Below, one piece after another: positions 60,340 to 64,000 of a DNA stretch of 64,000 nucleotides. A program made the position numbers and the translations under genes. The notes beneath the pieces were generated by a model. It ran no database searches. It saw only the letters and a program-made list of their open reading frames with translations, and was not told the DNA's origin. Location of the stretch: the NCBI GenBank assembly GCA_943372515.1, contig CALRYY010000005.1:1-64000 (forward strand), given 5' to 3'. Each line of letters starts with the position of its first letter. Position 1 is the first letter of the stretch. The stretch comes from RAM1 sp943372515 (GTDB lineage: Bacteria; Pseudomonadota; Gammaproteobacteria; Burkholderiales; Burkholderiaceae_C).

Positions 60340-61884
60340 CTATTCGATGATGGGAACCGGCTCCCGCCCTTCAAAGGCCGATTGCACGGCTTCGACCATG
60401 CGCAAGGCAAGCAACCGGTCATCGAGCTGCGGGTACTCCCGCACCAGTTTGCCTGACACCTGCCAGCTGTTGTCCTTGATCGAACGGATGATGCGGGCGG
60501 CATCAGGGTCCGGCATCTCCATCACGTCCTTGATCCGTCGCTGGGCAAGCTGGAATTCCAGCATCACCCGCGCCTCCTGCGCCATCTCGTTGCGGATCGT
60601 GTGCGTAACCAGCCTGGCCGTGTAGATCGCGTGCCCGGTCAGGTCGGGGTAACGCCACGCGTGGTTGGCATCTGCATAGTCGTCAAAAACAAGGTTCGAT
60701 TTCACACCGTCGGCATAGGTGATCAGCGAGCCGAACCGGTGTGCCTCGGCATACCGCCGCATGAATGGCCGGGAGAAGGACTCCAGCGTCCGGTCGTAGC
60801 CATGCCCGAACTCGCGGGTGTTCGTGATGCCTGCCGACACCGGGAGAATGATGCCCTTGGGCACCGCGCCGTCGCGCTGTAACGTGTCGTTGATCAGGAA
60901 CCGGTGGATTCGGCCATTGCCGTCACTCATGGGGTGCACATAGACGAAACCGAAAGCAATGGCAGCGGCACGCGCCAGCGCCTCCTGGCCACGAGTGGCA
61001 CGCTCGAACTCGATCAGTCCGTCGCGCATCCCGGCCACATCATCGAAATGGGGAGCGATGTAGTGGACGATGTCACCGTGGATGCTGGACTGGCCCACGA
61101 AGACCGGCGAACGGCGAAGGCCCATGCTGAGTGCAGCATCACCCAGGATGCCCCCTTGCAGCAACTGCAGGCTCGCGTCAGACATCGGATCGGGGATCTT
61201 GCCGCAATGCTCTCCGATGACGTGCGCGAAACGCTTGATGCGGTCGGTCTTGTCTGCTTCGTTTTCGATGACAAAGCTGGCCCGCGACTCCTTGAGCGTC
61301 AGCCAGGCAGCAGCCCTCATCAACACGTCTTCGCCAAACTCGCTGTCGAGCTCAGCCAGCGCCGCAGCGGGATCGAATGTCAACGCCTCTTGCAGCGCTG
61401 CTGTCCTGCGCACTATCGGACAGAAGTTCTTGTTGCCTGGCAGGTTGTTGTCCACGCGCCAGCGTTTGTCGCGCAGCGCCTGCGTGCGCGTCAGGTACGC
61501 CGTGGCATCCACGGCGGGGATGTAGGCGCCGTTGGTGAGGTCGGGCACGTCCAGGCGAGTCCCGGTCAGCCATTCGTAGAAGAACCCCGCGCGGCGGGCG
61601 TACTTGCCTGTGGGTTCCTGCCGGCACCAGGCGGCGATGGGCTCGGGGCCGGTGGCGGCAAACAGCCGGGCAAAGAACTCCAGGTGCACCTCCTCGTACT
61701 TGAGGCCGAACCCGAAGTGGCCCGCAAAGCTGTCCTGCGGGCTGTATCCCGGGGTGTACTGGTTCTGGTCCAGCTCTGGAGAATGCTTGCTGAACCGGGT
61801 CGTGCCAATGCTAGCCACCACGCGCAATGGTTGCGCAAGTTGAAGTCCGTGCGTTGCCTCCAGCGCCTTGAAACCCACATGCAT
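60340..61884 (-). CDS. Fic domain protein with inhibitory motif (class II)
   Basis: Fic enzymes transfer AMP or other phosphate groups to target proteins. The 514-residue product has the catalytic motif HPMSDGNGRIHR at residues 317-328 (HxxxDGNGRxxR) and an upstream 'SFVIEN' at 203-208 matching the (S/T)xxxE(G/N) inhibitory helix motif, so activity is probably self-restrained. The N-terminal ~180 residues contain 'RRAGFFYEWLTGTRLDVPDL', as in Fic proteins with a DUF4172-like or similar leader domain. ATG 61884 is chosen because homology begins there; the frame is open to 61986, adding a hydrophobic segment. Divergent from the AbiE locus. Confidence 0.88.
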   Translation of the reverse strand: MHVGFKALEATHGLQLAQPLRVVASIGTTRFSKHSPELDQNQYTPGYSPQDSFAGHFGFGLKYEEVHLEFFARLFAATGPEPIAAWCRQEPTGKYARRAGFFYEWLTGTRLDVPDLTNGAYIPAVDATAYLTRTQALRDKRWRVDNNLPGNKNFCPIVRRTAALQEALTFDPAAALAELDSEFGEDVLMRAAAWLTLKESRASFVIENEADKTDRIKRFAHVIGEHCGKIPDPMSDASLQLLQGGILGDAALSMGLRRSPVFVGQSSIHGDIVHYIAPHFDDVAGMRDGLIEFERATRGQEALARAAAIAFGFVYVHPMSDGNGRIHRFLINDTLQRDGAVPKGIILPVSAGITNTREFGHGYDRTLESFSRPFMRRYAEAHRFGSLITYADGVKSNLVFDDYADANHAWRYPDLTGHAIYTARLVTHTIRNEMAQEARVMLEFQLAQRRIKDVMEMPDPDAARIIRSIKDNSWQVSGKLVREYPQLDDRLLALRMVEAVQSAFEGREPVPIIE

Positions 61885-62012
61885 GTTACGTAAATCCGAT
61901 GTACAGAGTGCGAAAACGATAAAAAGAGCCAGCAATAGCCCCATAACGATATGAGGCACTGTTACACAAAAGCCTCTTTCGGACAATCAAAATGCCATCG
62001 AATAAGGATAAA

Positions 62013-62087
62013 TGTACGAAAACAGTACAAAATAGGCTTGGCAGCACCAAAATAGCCAACAACAGGAGCCCAAGAGTGAAATCACTC
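62013..62087. promoter_or_regulatory. Divergent control region with two inverted repeats (Fic / AbiEi)
   Basis: TGTAC-N7-GTACA (62013-62029) and GAGTG-AAAT-CACTC (62074-62087) lie in the AT-rich gap between fic and abiEi. AbiEi antitoxins are known to repress their promoter by binding inverted repeats; these are candidates. No unambiguous -10/-35 pair is assigned. Confidence 0.4.
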
Positions 62088-62148
62088 GTACTGTTGCTTT
62101 TCCCCTCCTTTTATTGATGAGTAACTAATAAATGCAACAGGCTCCGGC

Positions 62149-62763
62149 ATGGCCTCGCCTGCCCCAACATTCGAACAAGCCGTCCTGGCGCTAGCCGGAC
62201 AACAGCCACTGCTGCGCGCGCGCGATCTGGCCGAGCATGGCCTGCCCACGGTGGCACTCAGCCGGCTGGTCGCCACAGGCAAGCTGGAACGAATCGCCCG
62301 AGGCGTCTACAGCCTGCCGGGGAGAACACTGAGCGAGCACCGCTCGCTGGCAGAGGTAGCCCTTCGCGCGCCGCAGGGCATCGTCTGCCTGCTGTCGGCG
62401 CTGCGCGTTCATGGGATCGGCACGCAAGCGCCGTTTGAAGTGTGGATTGCCATCCCCCGCAATTCACCGACACCCCGGCTCGACCAGCCCGCGCTGCGCG
62501 CCATCCGCATGTCGGACCCCGCACTGTCCGAAGGGGTCGAACCCATGCAGATCGACGGTGTCAGCGTTCCGGTCTTCAACGCCGCCAAGACCATTGCCGA
62601 CTGCTTTAAATTCCGCAACAAAATCGGCCTGGACGTGGCCCTGGAAGCGCTGCGCGACGGATGGTCGCAGCGCAAGGTGACAGTCGATGCGCTCTGGCAC
62701 TACGCCACGATCAATCGCGTAGCCAATGTGATGCGCCCCTACCTCGAAAGCGTGACGACGTGA
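62149..62763 (+). CDS. abiEi: Type IV toxin-antitoxin antitoxin AbiEi
   Basis: The 204-residue protein is an AbiEi-type antitoxin and repressor: N-terminal winged HTH ('QPLLRARDLAEHGLPTVALSRLVATGKLERIARGVY', residues 19-54) followed by the AbiEi_4/C-terminal domain with 'LALRVHGIGTQAPFEVWIAI'-like sequence and 'PVFNAAKTIADCFKFRNKIG'. Known AbiEi both represses its promoter and neutralises the nucleotidyltransferase AbiEii. It overlaps the toxin remnant by four bases (GTGA). Here the antitoxin seems intact. Confidence 0.88.
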   Translation: MASPAPTFEQAVLALAGQQPLLRARDLAEHGLPTVALSRLVATGKLERIARGVYSLPGRTLSEHRSLAEVALRAPQGIVCLLSALRVHGIGTQAPFEVWIAIPRNSPTPRLDQPALRAIRMSDPALSEGVEPMQIDGVSVPVFNAAKTIADCFKFRNKIGLDVALEALRDGWSQRKVTVDALWHYATINRVANVMRPYLESVTT

Positions 62764-63139
62764 GCCGCAACATCGCAGCATCGATCCGCGCCCGCCTGAA
62801 GCAACACGCGGATGCCAGGAAGCAAGACTTTGACCTGACGCTCACTCACTATGGCCTTGAAAGGCTGCTGTACCGGGTGCCGACGCTGCGCGCCAGCCAA
62901 ATCGTGTGCTGGCCGAAGCGGCGCAGGCCACCTTCGAGCGTCGAGGCATGGCTGTGCCCGCCGGATTGCCCGCTGGCCTGACGGATGAATTCGCGCTCGA
63001 TCCTTCGCGGCAAAAGCTGTGGCATGCGTTCCTTAAGAAGAATGAGCTGGCCCCCGAACACCTGCCTGCCATCGTGGAGCGACTACGGGTAGCCTTGGGT
63101 CAGAGCGGTCTGATGAAAAACGCGCCGCAGGCACAGTGA
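62760..63139 (+). pseudogene. abiEii: AbiEii toxin remnant (internal deletion and frameshift)
   Basis: GTG 62760 starts a good AbiEii N-terminus (SRNIAASIRARLKQHADARK...LTHYGLERLLYR), but after about residue 42 the sequence leaves the family and reaches a stop at 62981. In another frame, from about 62882, the AbiEii C-terminus appears ('LAEAAQATFERRGMAVPAGL' through 'LRVALGQSGLMKNAP', stop 63139). The nucleotidyltransferase core of the family, roughly 150-200 residues with the DUF1814 catalytic Asp pair, is missing. The toxin is therefore inactive. Confidence 0.85.
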
Positions 63140-63311
63140 CTTTGCGTCCGTCGCCCATAACTCGCCCAGGTAGGGAGTGCGGCTTACCCTCAGAGAGTTG
63201 AGCGTCCTCAAAAATGCGGGGCGGTTCAGGTAAACCATGTGCAGACCTCGCTAGCTCATCTGTTACAACTAGTTCCGTTAACGAATTTTTGGTGCGCTGC
63301 GCCAAAGTCCC

Positions 63312-63767
63312 ATGCCGAAGCCGGACTTTCCACCCCTGCTGCCTCCGGGAGTTCACGCCAGGAGCGATCTACAGATATTCGCTTTGGCGGTGAGCCCCTT
63401 TCCGGCCGACGCCAAAAGAGCGTGGCATTACGCTCGGTTCAACGAGTGGATGGAACGGCTACGCCGGCTAGGTATCGGGGGGATTTTGTGGGTGGATGGC
63501 TCGTTTCTGACGGAAAAGCCCGGCCCAGGCGATATTGATGTGGTCCTTTGGAACCCGATGAGTTCACGTTCCTTGGGTGCGGCTGCGCAAAAGGACGTTC
63601 ACGACCTTATCGACCCTGCAGTGGCCCGGATGCTCTACGGTTTAGACCTGTACGTGGAATCTCCCACGGCAGCCGATCTCATTCACAGAAAGGCATACTG
63701 GAAAGGCTTTTTCGGTTATTGCCATGATGAAGTCACCGCCAAAGGTTTTGCCGAGGTGCCTCTATGA
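63312..63767 (+). CDS. DUF6932-like protein with a nucleotidyltransferase-fold motif
   Basis: The 151-residue protein contains 'WVDGSFLTEKPGPGDIDVVL' at residues 60-79: Gly63-Ser64, then Asp74 and Asp76 as DxD, the pattern of minimal nucleotidyltransferases. The remainder ('RFNEWMERLRRLGIGG' before it, 'YWKGFFGYCHDE' at the end) matches what I recall of DUF6932. Activity is unproved. Start ATG 63312 is preceded by no strong ribosome site. It overlaps the next gene by four bases, so the two form a coupled pair like many toxin-antitoxin or defence genes. Confidence 0.7.
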   Translation: MPKPDFPPLLPPGVHARSDLQIFALAVSPFPADAKRAWHYARFNEWMERLRRLGIGGILWVDGSFLTEKPGPGDIDVVLWNPMSSRSLGAAAQKDVHDLIDPAVARMLYGLDLYVESPTAADLIHRKAYWKGFFGYCHDEVTAKGFAEVPL

Positions 63768-64000
63768 GCAATGAGGTATTGCGACGGCACGTCGAAAATC
63801 TGCGCGCCAATGCTGCAGAGACGAAGGCGCGCGCGGATGACAACCCCGAGGACTGGCTGCTCCAGTCGATTGCGACTAGCCAACAGAATGCGGTAGTCGA
63901 GGCAGCGCGTCAGTTGTCTTTGGCAGAAGTCGGCCCCGCAGATGTAGCACTTGAGTGGCGTCTTGTCGGGCAGCGCCTGAAATTTGGCGAACTGCCACTC
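63764..64000 (+). CDS. Unknown protein coupled to the DUF6932-like gene, 5' part only
   Basis: ATG 63764 overlaps the upstream stop (ATGA) and the frame stays open for 79 codons to the window edge. The visible sequence, MSNEVLRRHVENLRANAAET..., is hydrophilic and probably mostly helical, with no recognised domain. Coupling suggests it is the partner of the nucleotidyltransferase-fold protein. Confidence 0.65.
   Translation, partial: MSNEVLRRHVENLRANAAETKARADDNPEDWLLQSIATSQQNAVVEAARQLSLAEVGPADVALEWRLVGQRLKFGELPL

Overview
This is a GC-rich chromosomal segment that looks like a betaproteobacterium of the order Burkholderiales, most likely family Comamonadaceae. The grounds are a Burkholderiales-type trimeric porin, a CIRCE-controlled groESL, an FbpABC/DppABCDF-style transport repertoire, the gsp gene order with gspC inverted, an NADP-type zwf next to a HexR-type RpiR regulator, and GC-rich dispersed palindromic repeats of the kind seen in that family. 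The genus cannot be settled from the sequence alone.

Layout. Positions 1-2118 (minus) hold the N-terminal 706 codons of a very large DUF11-type repeat protein that runs off the left edge; its last three units form a 384-bp tandem array. Next come an isolated gspF, a cytosolic 5'-nucleotidase and an SbmA/BacA-like exporter (2.5-6.4 kb), then queC, a DMT permease and a small unknown gene on the minus strand. groES-groEL (8.6-10.6 kb) has a perfect CIRCE operator. Central carbon genes follow: tal-pgi on the minus strand and zwf-hexR on the plus strand, with a lipocalin and an FbpABC-like importer between them. Two HexR-like palindromes lie in the importer/zwf divergent region. From 20.9 to 29.4 kb a minus-strand peptide-transport locus carries two different binding proteins and an M20 peptidase. 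A DUF3047 lipoprotein, a porin, coq7, an OsmC protein, a candidate anti-Shine-Dalgarno small RNA, ilvA, a DegV protein and the cobS-cobC pair follow. An exonuclease and a cNMP/CBS/DUF294 protein form a two-gene unit at 37.0-39.6 kb.

The main type II secretion cluster (39.6-49.4 kb) is gspC (inverted), then gspG-H-I-J-K-L-M-N-D-E. With the distant gspF it gives almost a whole T2SS; gspO (prepilin peptidase) is not in the window. Copies of a dispersed GC-rich repeat are built into the reading frames of gspH, gspI and gspK, always in the leader that is removed on maturation.

After an intergenic inverted-repeat element come a LysE-type exporter with a divergent WYL regulator, a long cruciform, a complete RND tripartite efflux operon (MFP-RND-OprM), two small proline-rich proteins, an ArsR-SRPBCC pair with twin operators and an apparently leaderless promoter, a dienelactone hydrolase and a tiny DUF3096 membrane protein.

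The right end (60.3-64.0 kb) looks like an accessory island: a class II Fic protein, an AbiEi antitoxin whose AbiEii toxin partner is internally deleted and frameshifted, and a DUF6932-like nucleotidyltransferase-fold protein translationally coupled to an unknown gene that leaves the window. The most promising things to follow up are the small RNA, the repeat-containing pseudopilin leaders, the HexR/ABC link and the Fic/AbiE/DUF6932 island.
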